The translations under genes and the position numbers were made by a program. DNA of 64,000 nucleotides, taken from positions 22,340,501 to 22,404,500 of the forward strand of contig BSBM01000753.1 in assembly GCA_027924585.1 (NCBI GenBank), read 5' to 3'. The stretch is from Larix kaempferi (taxonomy: Eukaryota > Streptophyta > Pinopsida > Pinales > Pinaceae). The notes beneath the pieces are model-generated. The model did not search any database. It was not told the origin of the DNA and was given only the letters and a program-made list of their open reading frames with translations. Positions 13,690 to 23,085 of the stretch are shown one piece after another (position 1 is the first letter of the stretch; the number at the start of each line of letters is the position of its first letter).

Positions 13690-14190
13690 GATAGACAAAT
13701 CTCTTCTGAGTGAAGAACCTAGTGAATATGCCTGCAATCATCTCCTATGTAAGACAATAATGTAGTGAGATGGTCATGTCGTGCACTAGCTCCCTGATGT
13801 AGTGCATGTGTACCTCAATATGTTTGTTCCTTTACTTCTGTACTGAGTCACTGGAGATCCTGATGGCACTTTGATTATCAAAAAACGGTCTACTGAAGGA
13901 GAAGTGTGAATTCAAAACTCAGTAAATATCCCATGCAACCAGACTGTCTGGATGGATGCATTCACAACCCCTCTATATTATTCCTATGCTGAAGAAAGAC
14001 CGAGTGATGTTGATCCCAACATTAATACGTACCCTAAAGTAGACTTCCTATCAATATTCTCTCCATCCCAGTCTGAGTTAGTAAAACCAACCAGATCTAG
14101 TGGAACACCAACGAAATAATGTATACAAAAACTCTCTTGTACCTTGCACATAGTGTAAGATTCTCTCAGTTGCTTTCCAATGCAGCTCAT
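13690..14190 (-). pseudogene. Copia B RNase H domain, degraded
   Basis: The upstream part (13984-14190) carries the DSDWDGENIDRKSTLGY signature of Copia RNase H, with the first catalytic Asp. Further along (about 13795-13890) I can read FDNQSAIRIS and NKHIEVHMHYI, the C-terminal RNase H signatures, but in interrupted frames. The domain is therefore present over its full length but broken by frameshifts and stops. It follows the RT domain, as is usual. Confidence 0.85.
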
Positions 14191-15115
14191 GTGGGTCCTT
14201 CATGTACCTATCCACACCACCAACATCATATGATAGATATGGTATAGAATGTGTCAAATACAACAAGCTACCAATTAATTGTCTGTAAAGAGTGCTATCA
14301 ACCAAGGGTGTGGAACCATCTTCTTCCAATCTAATTCCATATAGGAATGGAAAAGATGTGGCTTTGCAATCATCCATATGAAACTTTGTCAGTAAATCAA
14401 ATGCATGCCTTGACTGTGAAATCATGATCCCTAAATCATTTTGAGTAACTTCAAGACCAATGAATTGTTTTAACAGCCCTAGATTTGTCATAGCAAATGC
14501 TTTGTTTGAGGAAGACTTGATGTGACTCAACCCAGTGGAAGATCCACCAGTGATGAGCAAGTCATCCACATACAAGACAATCAATAGTAGACATCCTCCC
14601 TTTTGTTTCATGCAAACATTGCAATCATATTTTCATATTTCAAACTTTAGCGATAGTAAGAAGGAATCCATCTTTGCATACCATTCCCTTGGGGCTTGAT
14701 TGAGCCCATACAGTGAGCTCCTCGGTCTGCATACCAAGGAAGGATCATCAGTTTACCCCTCAAGTTGTTTCATGTACATCTCTTCTTCCAAGTCACCATG
14801 CAAGAAGGCACTCTTTACATCCATGTGATGTACCTCCCATGCATTCGAAGCTACAATGGCCAAAACAACCCTTACTGAATACATTATTTCGACAAGAGTG
14901 AATGTCTCATTGTAGTCCAAACCTTGGACTTGTGAGTACCCCTTTGCAACCAACCAATCCTTATACTTGGTTGTAGATCCATCAGATGCAAGCTTAGTTT
15001 TGCAGATCCATTTGCATTGAACTAGTTTCCTCCCTGGGGTGAGAGGGACAAGATCCCATGTATGATTGTTCTATAGTGACTCATGTTATTCATCCATGGA
15101 TGCTTTCCATCTCGG
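14078..15115 (-). pseudogene. Copia B reverse transcriptase, broken
   Basis: Two frames make up the RT. 14753-14953 has the N-terminal signatures VAKGYSQVQGLDYNETF and HMDVKSAFLHGDLEEE. 14078-14611 has the catalytic LYVDDLL box and the SLLYLT/GTREF connection motifs leading to RNase H. The YVDD catalytic aspartates are intact, but stops and a frameshift near 14620-14750 separate the halves. The region between 14953 and 15115 reads WICKTKL-like RT start motifs with a stop. Confidence 0.9.
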
Positions 15116-15159
15116 ATCATGGAAAGCTTCTCTGTAAGACTGTGGATCAAACCCCACCA

Positions 15160-16173
15160 TCATGAAGCACCTCTCAGGGAGAAGTGGATCTGTATGGAAA
15201 AGTGCAATGTTTGCATCTTGGTATTGAGATCTTGTTCGTTTGTAGTCAGATGGATCTCCATCAATGTCCCTAACTGCCTCAATAATATTTTGATCCCATT
15301 AGGATTTGGATTGGGAGTGGGTGTCAGATCTGGATCTGGATCTGATAGATATTCATGCTCAATATCTAGATCTGAATCATATTGATCTTGTTCTTCGAAA
15401 TATGAATATGGATCACCTGTAGAAACATCATTAGGATAAAATGGAGGAGGTAGATCAGTTATACCTTCTTCTTCAGCTAGTTGAAGATCATGAAATGGAT
15501 CCTCATTGAATTGAACACTTCTTTCAATTAAGCATATCTTGGTTTCAATCTCCATCAGCTTGTAATCCTTTTCATCTTCTGCATATGAAAGAAGGATGCA
15601 TTTGCTAATTTGAGGTTGACGTGCTTTCCTCTTGTCGGAGGGGATTATGGCCCATGTCTTGGATCCAAAAACCATCAGATGAGAGACATCAGGTTTGTGT
15701 CCCTTCAATGCTTCGAATGGAGTGACCCCATCAACAAATTTGTGGGGTACCCTATTTTGAATGCATGTGGCACAGTTCAATACTTCTTCCAAGAAATTTG
15801 ATGGGATATGTCTTGCTTCAAGAAAGCAGGTAGCCATATCTTTCCATGACCTATTCTTCCTCTTTGCTATATTGTTTTGTTGTGGTGTGTATGGGACATA
15901 ATGTTGCATTTGAATACCTTCAGAAGCACACAGCTGCTAAAAATCCTTCTTGATGTAATCCCCTCCATTATCAGATTTGAGTTCCTTGACCTTCCTTCTA
16001 GCAGTGTTCTCAACTAAGGATTTGAAAAATTTGAAGCATTCAAACACCTCAAATCTCTGTTTGAGAAAGTAGATCCAACAAAACCTAGAGTAGTCATCAA
16101 TGAAGGTCAGAAGGTATCTAGATCCATTCGTTGGAGCGATGGGAATCGGTCCTGAAACATCACTATGAATCAA
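15160..16173 (-). pseudogene. Copia B integrase, broken, catalytic Glu changed
   Basis: 15937-16173 holds the first two acids of the DDE core (HSDVSGP and SDNGGDY). 15160-15909 holds the third block and the C-terminal part, ending in a low-complexity DPDPDLTPTPNPNPN tail. At the third catalytic position the sequence reads NIAKRKNR, where Copia integrases normally read AERKNR, so the catalytic Glu appears to be Lys. A stop splits the two frames at about 15910-15936. The enzyme would normally insert the element's cDNA into the host genome. Confidence 0.9.
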
Positions 16174-16416
16174 ATCTAGGATGGAGGAAGCTCTATTTTC
16201 CTTCCCAACATCATACTTTCACTCTGGGTGCTTCCCTACCAATCAAGCTTTGAATATTTCTTGAGCCAATTTTATGTTCATCAAACCTTCAACCATCTCT
16301 TCATTGTGCAATTGTTGTAGGTATTTCAAGTTTAGGTGTCTGAATCTTTCATGCCAAAGTCTTCTTGTCTCATTTGCATGACTCAAGAGATCACTTTGAT
16401 GTGAGTATGGTAAGAA

Positions 16417-16788
16417 TTAGGAGAACTCATATTCCTTGGATGCATGGTTTGCAACTCCTTTGGATATCAACCTCCCAAATGATATCTCTACACACTCAAT
16501 TGTGTCAAGTCCAAATACAACTCTCTTTGGCAAACCTATGTGCATCATCTGATAAACATACAAGAGATTAGCTACTAGAGAAGGAACATACAATACATTA
16601 TTGAACCTTCCATGCTCAAGCTTTATAGTACCCTTTCCTTTAGAAAATATTTGAGAGTCATCTCCCATGTGTATGCTTGGTCCATCGGTGAGATCTAATG
16701 AAGAAAATGGATCTCTAGAGGAAACCATGTGGTTGGAGGCTCCATAATCAATAAGAAAAGCTTTGGATTGTGAGAATATAGCCTTCAA
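16417..16788 (-). pseudogene. Copia B aspartic protease and pre-integrase region
   Basis: The frame contains LIDYGASNHM, matching the Copia protease active site D-S/T-G-A-S-x-H with Tyr in place of Ser/Thr. The HMGDDSQI and FNNVLYVPSL motifs of the Copia protease/gag-pre-integrase follow. The frame stops at 16417; degraded gag-pre-integrase sequence continues to about 16180. It lies directly inside the left end of the nested Gypsy element, whose insertion separates it from gag. Confidence 0.88.
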
Positions 16789-16876
16789 TGCATGGCATCT
16801 CTCGTGATATTCTGACTTGCCACCTGGATTAGTCTTCCTTGTGCCTTCAGGGAGGGAAATGTTATGTTGCTCAAGG

Positions 16877-17601
16877 TGTTAGCCCGATTTTGCAACCAGG
16901 CTTAGTGCTATGGGCACCTGCTAACTAGTAGCAGCAGTTTCAAATAAAATTAAACAAAAAACTAAACTAAACAAAACTAATCATGGATCTATACAAGAAT
17001 CTAAGCAAATAATGTAAACATTTAAAAAACAAGAACAAGAAAATATTAAAGAATGAATTTGTATTGAAAAAATGGGGGGCAAGCAAGTGCTTGCGATAAT
17101 ACCTTCAATGGTGAAGGTTGATGTTGAGCAACTCCCAAGATGAGTAGCTCCAAACTCCAATAGGTCTCCTTCTCCAAGGTTGCTTACAATGGCCAAAATG
17201 CTCAAGGAAGACTTCGGCAGCATGAGGATGAGATAATGGATGGATGTGAAATGAGGAGCCCCTACCACCTTTTTATAGGTTTTGGTGGTGGGGAATACCA
17301 TTTGTGGTTTTGTGGAAACCAAATGGTATTGACCAACATGGTTTAGGTACTTTTCCCTCCTTTTTCCTTTTTTGAATAAAAATAATATTTTAATTCCCTT
17401 TTTAATATTTTTGGGAATTTGGACCCTTTTTAGGGTTTTTTATGCTTTTCAGGAAAAATAATCTTTTTTAATGGAAAAAGGGGTGTACTCAGGTCTTTTG
17501 GTGACCTTTTGTTGGTTTCAGAGGCTCCGATGGTGAAAAAGTGGACAAATGGGTCATGTGAATAGGGAAATGAGCTAGTGAGCACTTTTTAGATGTTAAC
17601 A
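16877..17601 (-). repeat. 3' LTR of the nested Gypsy element (725 bp)
   Basis: TGTTAGCCCG...TTAACA, almost identical to 31916-32642. On the minus strand a TATAAAA box lies at 17271-17277. The purine-rich tract next to its inner edge shows that this is the 3' LTR. Confidence 0.96.
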
Positions 17602-17615
17602 GATTGCCCCCTGAT
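17602..17615 (-). other. Polypurine tract of the Gypsy element
   Basis: The minus strand reads ATCAGGGGGCAATC directly before the 3' LTR, the expected place for plus-strand priming. Confidence 0.75.
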
Positions 17616-18114
17616 GTGTGAGGGCAGGAGCTCATCGTATGGCCGATAGACATCATAGTTCTTTTGTCTTTTTTCAGGGGTTTGGGAAGGAGAAGAGACC
17701 GATTGGAGACTGGAGCCACGGCCCTTGGAAGCTGCAAGAAACAAAAAAATATTACATGGCCTCAATAGGAATGAGGTATAATCTCTGATAATGGACGAGG
17801 CGGGCATTCCCATGCTCGTATCAATACATATACATAACAATTAGTCCCAAGAAGGGGGATCTAATACATAAAGAATCTACTGGTACACCATAATGGTCTA
17901 GGGGGGACATTATTTCGGGATGTACTCCTGATCATAACGGATCTCAATAACTGATACACTGGAATAATTGAGGAACTGCTGAAACTGAAGGTGTCCAACA
18001 TCTGTAGGGACTCAAAGACTATGAGTCATCTCTGAGAAATAACGTAACTGTATACTCAAGGGAGTATGAAACTGGGGTACATCTGAATACTGTCGCCATG
18101 CGCAACCCGGATAT
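17616..18114. other. 3' untranslated part of the Gypsy interior
   Basis: Two overlapping minus-strand frames (17489-17737 and 17589-17840) show no motif and extend into the LTR, so I treat them as chance. Nothing else is recognisable here. Confidence 0.5.
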
Positions 18115-18787
18115 CTATAGAAAAAGTGTAACTGGTGTTATCCATAGGAAGACTCTCAAATGTGGAGGAGCCAGGAGGTATCCGGGGTCTTTGACTACTA
18201 AGTGAAACGGACGAATACCCTGTGCGAGTCTCAACGATGCGATCAAGGTGTTGAAGTTGAGCATGTGAGAAACAACCATTTGGAGAGGCACTGAAGATTC
18301 CTCTCGAAATGATTCGTAGGCACTCATCATAAATGGTGATGAGTCCAAGACATAGGGACCTCTAGGTCCATCCTCTGGAATCAATGTGGTTGTCGTCGAC
18401 AGAGGGAGACCAGCAACTAACAAGGCAATGATGTTTCCTTGATAGGAGCACGAGGTGTAAAACTGAAGTGTTGTAGCACTGATGGTAGGATTGAAATACT
18501 TGTGGGAATGGGAAATAACTGGGTCAAAAGTGGGTAGAATCAAACTTCCTTTGTTCAGAGCATGATGAGATGGTTGACCTGGCAGCGTGGGGAACTGACT
18601 TGTAGGTGTGGGGATCATTGCTTTGACTGAATGGTATATATTGACTCTGGGGGGGAGGACGAGCTGATAGGTGCCGTCGAGGGATTATCAAGGTGACATA
18701 ATGTAGAATACTCTGAACAAAGGCGACCAAAATGGGGAAGCTGTCTAATGAGTAGATGTGATCTGTCGTGGCGCCAAGAGGCACCAT
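18115..18787 (-). pseudogene. Unrecognised ORF near the 3' end of the Gypsy element
   Basis: Two overlapping minus-strand frames (18524-18787 and 18115-18618) join through one likely frameshift around 18530-18620 into roughly 220 residues. Composition is Ser/Pro-rich at first and then hydrophobic, with no motif I can name. It is in the sense direction, downstream of the second RNase H and before the PPT, where extra ORFs are known in large Gypsy elements. It could be a real element protein or a fortuitous frame. Confidence 0.35.
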
Positions 18788-19269
18788 TGATTCCTTCTAC
18801 GTAGTTTTAATGAGCTCCAAGAAGGGATAAAAGTGTGCTCTAAAATGGTACGTTCCTGTGGATTTTGTGAGCCCAGGACGGCTCGTGCTCATGGTTGCTT
18901 TCATGTTTAGAGAGTCTGAAAGCGGTAAGTGGACTCCATTGGTGTTCTTTTTCATAGTTTAGTCTCCAAGGCCCGAAAAAGCATAAAATGATGCAGATGG
19001 AGAACTCTTCTAGCCGATGTGACTAGAGTATTCCTTTTTCGTAATTAGTCTACGGGGTCCGGAAAAGGGGTAAACTTATACCAGGTAGACGCCCTTTCAG
19101 ATACATTTAACAAGCATGAAAGGAAGCAAGTTTGCTCGGCAATCTTTTGATTATTTGTAGGAGTCAGAAAAAAGCTTAACAGAAATTCCCTAAGTGCCTT
19201 TTTCGTAAAAGGGGTTGCTCGGCCTGAAAAAAGGGGTAAAATTATACCGAACAAAAATGGATTGATGAG

Positions 19270-19975
19270 GGCGAGAAAAGGTCTCAAGCATCGTCATCAG
19301 TGCGAAAAACTGGATCCGGTGACATAAGGATTGTCGAAAACGGAGAACGGCCGATGTGGCACGCAAACCGAGGCTATGTGGGGGCATAAAAAATGCCTTG
19401 AAAATCAGGACGTGACAGTGAGAAATGTTCTCAAGCATCATCACGAGCGCGGAAAACTGAATCCGACGATATAAGGCATGTCGAAAACGGAGAACGGCCG
19501 ATGTGGCATGCAAACCGAGGTGACGAGGGAAGCATGGAAAAAATGCCCGAAAAATCTAAAGGTGAGAGCAAGAAATAATCTCAAGCATCATCACGAGCGC
19601 GGAAAACTGAATCCGACGATATAATGCATGTTGGAAACGGAGAACGGCCGATGTGGCATGCAAACCGAGGTGATGAGGGGGCATGGAAGAAATGCCCGAA
19701 AAATCTAAAGGTGAGAGCGAGAAATGATCTCAAGCATCATCACGAGCGCGGAAAAATGAATCCGGGGATATATGACACGTCCAGAATGGAGAACGGCTGA
19801 TGTGGCACGCAAACCGAGGTGAGGAGGGGGCATGAAAAAAATGCCCTGACAATCGGGACCTGACAGTGAGAAATGATCTCAAGCATCGTCCTCAGTGCAG
19901 AAAACTGGATCCGGTGAAATATGGCACGTCCAAAACGGAGAACGACCGATGTGGCACGCAAACCGAGGCCACGAG
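19270..19975. repeat. Tandem repeat, period about 149 bp, about five copies
   Basis: The word GGAGAACGGCCGATGTGGCA (with small changes) recurs at 19342, 19489, 19639, 19788 and 19937, a spacing of 147-150 bp. Shared flanking words are AAGCATCATCACGAGCGCGG and GCAAACCGAGG. The array ends about 150 bp before the TATA box of the antisense PMD gene, so it occupies the place of a promoter-proximal or enhancer-like array for that gene. A role is inference. Confidence 0.9.
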
Positions 19976-20131
19976 AGAGGCCAAAAAATAGTCAAAAAAT
20001 GGACCTCGTGAAAACGGGAAAAGGAGGGAACCTGCATGAAGTTCTCGCTGTGCTGATTCCAACGGTACCAACAGTTTGAGAAATGGACTTCATATGATAC
20101 CGCAATGGTTGTTGGAAAATTGGTGGAATTC

Positions 20132-20141
20132 CTATAAATAG
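20132..20141 (+). promoter_or_regulatory. TATA box of the antisense PMD gene
   Basis: CTATAAATAG on the + strand, opposite to the element's own transcription. A transcription start is expected near 20165. A predicted splice donor and a spliced reading frame lie downstream, so the box is in a sensible position. Promoter activity is not proven. Confidence 0.6.
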
Positions 20142-20255
20142 GGCGTGGGGCCCAAATGACTTGTCATTGTTACGTGCGAGTTTGATAGAGCTGTTAGAGT
20201 TATTTCTCGATTTCTGGGAGATTTCACCGTTGGTTTTCGATTCAGCGAGTTGCAG

Positions 20256-20672
20256 GTAACTCTATTTGACTTAGCCTTGTCAATTATGTCTTTTTTGTTT
20301 GGCGGCGGGCCCCCGAAGGTCGCGAAATTCCACGTTGACTCTCCAACATGGAATATCGCGGGTTTCGGGGCTGTTCCCGCGATGAACCGCGCAGGTTTTA
20401 GGCTGACAGTCGCGATGTTCATCGCGACTGCGAGGTTGGAACCCGCGATGTTCATCGCGAATTCATGGGGGATAGTCGCGATGTTCATCGCGACTGTCCG
20501 GCAAAAACCCGCGATGTTCATCGCGGGTTTTTGCATGGATCCCGCGATGGGCATCGCGGCTTTTGGTGGAAAAGCCGCGATGGGCATCGCAGCTTTTTGT
20601 GTAAAAGCTGCGATGGGATTTTTTCAAAAGAATTTTATGCTGGGGCTAAAAATTTCTTCTGTTTTCTGGCAG
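20256..20672 (+). other. Predicted intron 1 of the antisense PMD gene
   Basis: Donor TGCAG|GTAACT at 20256 and acceptor TTTTCTGGCAG ending at 20672. The first ATG of the PMD frame (20674) follows at once, so this would be a 5'-leader intron. It contains the 33-bp hairpin array. The alternative is that the array is coding: a 156-residue + strand frame, 20250-20720, is open through it. Confidence 0.5.
20378..20641. repeat. 33-bp hairpin array, eight units in exact register
   Basis: The core CGCGATG (TGCGATG in the last unit) starts at 20378, 20411, 20444, 20477, 20510, 20543, 20576 and 20609, always exactly 33 bp apart, while the spacers are largely different. In most units the core is followed by its own reverse complement, CATCGCG. 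The longest perfect inverted repeat is 20501-20534 (16-bp arms, 2-base loop). Hairpins with 13-bp perfect arms and 5-base loops span 20552-20582 and 20585-20615. A related array lies at 31433-31729. 33 bp equals 11 codons, and both strands stay open through it. Confidence 0.95.
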
Positions 20673-20673
20673 G

Positions 20674-22096
20674 ATGTTGAGGAGACCGTTGTCCTCGTGG
20701 CGGGAGCGAGAGATCGATGATGATCTTATGGCGAGGATTGAGACTGATCCGGGGGTGAGACAGACTCTGGCTATGAGCGGACTTTTGAAGTTCGCTTAGA
20801 TCCCACCTATTCGTTCAGTGAGACGGCTCCTGAACCAACTTGTGCGTTGGTGGGTGTCGGCGGAGGGTGCATTTATCATTGGGGGTGAGAGGTTAGAGAT
20901 CACTCTCACGGATGTCTATTTTTTGACTGGGTTTCCTCGTTTGGGTGAGGTGGGCGATCTCTTACCTAGGATCCCTCCAGGTGTAGATATGGAGGACCTG
21001 TTACAGACTTTCTGTGTCGATGATGCTGTTTTGCAGAACAGCTCTATTAGTCTGCAATCCCTACATGAGTGGGATATGCGAGCTGTTGGGGCATTGTACT
21101 GCGGATATTGGGTGCTGCTGCGCCACATCGTATGTCTAGGGGACAGACGATGATGGTGGACTCCGTTCTTCGGGGGACATATTATGCCTGGGGGCAGATG
21201 TTTCTGGCGGGTGTCCGGAGAGATCTGGACAAGGTCGTTCGAGAGGGAGGTGAGTTTTGTTATGCTTCATTTTTATGTTGTTTTTTCTTCGAGCGGGTGC
21301 CGACCTTGCGGCCACGGGTACCCATTCGTGCTGGTCTCGTGAGTGAGCCTCGTATGATGAGATGGGGGCAGATGATGCCTCATGGTGGCGGTGGTGTCCG
21401 CGGATTCTTCACGGAGGATTTTTATCAGCAGTGGGAGTAGATGCCCCTGGTTATTGAGGACTACCCCTATGCCGGCATGGACTATCGAGGTGACCCAGAG
21501 ATGCCTCGTGCCCCAGGACAGGCCTGGAGTTTAGACAGTATGTTTTTGTGTTTTATTTGATATTATATCATATGTTGTTTGATTTATCATTGATGATTAT
21601 TGTTGTATAGTATGTGATGGCTTACTTACTTTGTGCAGATGTGGGTCCAGTGCCACCGCCTGACTACGTGGCTCGTCAGGGGCGGGCGATGGTGGTCTCC
21701 CATCCACCTGCAGCGGTACCCCCTCCGCGTGGTGGAGGTTTTGCGGCTCGTGGGCAAGGGTTTGGCCCTCTCGATGACGCCATAGAGGGTGTCAGACAGA
21801 CCTTTGCCAGGATCCTAGCTGGACTCCCCGAGGATGGTTGGAGAGACCTGGATCGAGATATTTTGGAGGGTTGCTTCGGTGCACCGCCTGAGTGGCGGTG
21901 GCTCTTGTTGAGGACGGCGGTGTTTGTGGTAGGGCACAGGGGTGGTGCTCGAGATGTCCCTGCAGAGCCGGCTCAGATGAGGATCCGTCTACGGGATGAC
22001 CCAGCGGGGCCGGCAGAGCGGAGAGTTCGGGCTCGTCCTGACCCGGCGGAGCCAGTAGAGGAGGATCCGGAGGAGCCTAGGGATCCTGCTGAGTAG
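20674..22096 (+). pseudogene. Plant mobile domain (PMD, aminotransferase-like) gene, antisense inside the Gypsy element
   Basis: From the ATG at 20674 the frame reads GLLKFA, then LLNQLVRWW, then FIIGGERLEITLTDVYFLTGFP, matching the PMD pattern (LL.FA..P.I, then L...W...., then GE...TL.DV..L.GLP). A second part (about 21069-21440) gives YYAWGQMFLAGV and CFFFERVPTLRP, the later PMD blocks. An intron at 21538-21638 (GTATGT donor, TTTGTGCAG acceptor) joins in phase to 21639-22096, which encodes a Pro/Arg/Ala/Glu-rich tail. Total length would be about 440 residues. Lesions: TAG at 20797, a frameshift between about 21100 and 21160, and TAG at 21438. In Arabidopsis the PMD proteins MAIN and MAIL1 act in transposon silencing and genome stability, and other PMD genes travel inside transposons. 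The antisense direction, own TATA box and introns argue that it is a captured gene, not part of pol. Confidence 0.75.
21538..21638 (+). other. Predicted intron of the antisense PMD gene
   Basis: Donor GTATGT and acceptor TTTGTGCAG bound 101 bp of T-rich sequence. The exon before it ends one base into a codon and the exon after it supplies the other two, so the frame is kept across the splice. This is good support for a real + strand gene. Confidence 0.7.
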
Positions 22097-22251
22097 ATGA
22101 TATTGTATCTGCCCCCAAATGCTGATGAGCATATGGGGAAGAATTTTTGTATGACAGATGTATTTTTGTATATCGGGTGCTGAGGGCACCTATGACATAT
22201 TGACTATCATGGTTTATATATGTGTGTGTATACATTTTGGATATATTGTCG

Positions 22252-22557
22252 TGTATGCATGTGGATGCACATTTGTCTTTTGTATATGCCCGTGGAGGCA
22301 CATGTTATGCACGTGGATGCAGTATGTTTGTTTATTTATGTATGCTCGTGGAGGCACATGTTATGCACGTGGATGCATTATTTGGTTATTTGTTTTATGC
22401 CCGTGGAGGCACATGTTATGCACATGGATGCATTTTGTTTTATGGATATGCCCGTGGAGGCACATGTTATGCACGTGGATGCATTATTTGGTTATTTGTT
22501 TTATGCCCGTGGAGGCACATGTTATGCACGTGGATGCATTTTGTTTATGGATATGAC
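22252..22557. repeat. Minisatellite, period 51-56 bp, five copies
   Basis: Units containing GCCCGTGGAGGCACATGTTA and GCACGTGGATGCA start at 22288, 22344, 22399, 22450 and 22505, with a partial unit before. All three + strand frames stay open through it, which reflects the repeat and not coding. It sits between the end of the PMD gene and the end of the second RNase H, probably in the 3' flank of both convergent genes. Confidence 0.9.
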
Positions 22558-22982
22558 ATGATTTGATTGGTGTGCCAGTCGAGGACATTGTTAGCCATAT
22601 TGTCTGCTACACTGTTGAGGTGTCTTGGGACATGTGTGAATGAAATGGATTCAAACTGTCTAACCATTTGTTTAGTGCGCAGGAATTTTCTGAAAAGACA
22701 GGGATCGCGTACCTGGTAATCATTGTTGAGCTGGGAAACTAGGAGCTGTGAGTCCAAGAAAACATTGAGGTGACGGATGCTCATTTGGAGAGCTGCAGCC
22801 AGGAGACCGGTCACGGCATCGTATTCATCTTGGTTATTGGTGGCGGCACCTAAACATACTCCGTCAATGTGAATTTACTCATGTGAAGGGGAGTATATTA
22901 CCCAAGCTGCGGAGGCAATATTGGGAGACCAACGGCTTGCACCATCAGCGAAACCGACATGGCAGAGTGGAAGAGGCTCCAT
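22545..22982 (-). pseudogene. Second RNase H domain (archaeal-type, aRNH) of the Gypsy element
   Basis: From an ATG at 22982 the frame reads FADGAS, NQDEYDAV, FLDSQLLVSQL and SVADNMAN. All four RNase H catalytic acids (D, E, D, D) are therefore present over about 145 residues. One TAA at 22875-22877 interrupts it. This is the extra RNase H known from plant Tat-lineage Gypsy elements and removes the RNA strand during reverse transcription. It lies downstream of integrase and in a different frame from pol, whereas in the arrangement I know best it lies between the first RNase H and integrase. How it is expressed is unclear. Confidence 0.8.
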
Positions 22983-23085
22983 CTGTGGTCATGCAGAGAA
23001 AAACAAATATTTAGGTTTTTCGAATTTTTTGTGAACAAAGAAAGTATGCCTATACTAAAATGGACGATGGTGTCCATCAGATTTT

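Noticed and set aside
16981-17322. 113-residue minus-strand frame, present again at 32020-32361
   Set aside because: Both copies are the same stretch of the two Gypsy LTRs. No domain, and it overlaps the LTR promoter.
20132-20587. Minus-strand 151-residue frame with AMNIA-type repeats
   Set aside because: It mirrors the + strand frame through the 33-bp array. A repeat whose length is a multiple of three keeps frames open on both strands. I keep coding as a possibility only under the array entry.
20378-20641. CRISPR array
   Set aside because: Repeats are far too short relative to the period, the core is palindromic, there are no cas genes, and this is plant nuclear DNA.
21251-21296. Possible intron in the PMD gene (GTGAGT donor, TCTTCGAG acceptor)
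   Set aside because: At about 45 bp it is shorter than normal plant introns, and the sequence inside reads as part of the PMD domain (CFFFERVP).
22158-22566. Three overlapping + strand frames of 113-132 residues rich in Cys, His and Trp
   Set aside because: They are three frames through the same 51-56-bp minisatellite. Openness in all three frames at once reflects repeat content, not coding.
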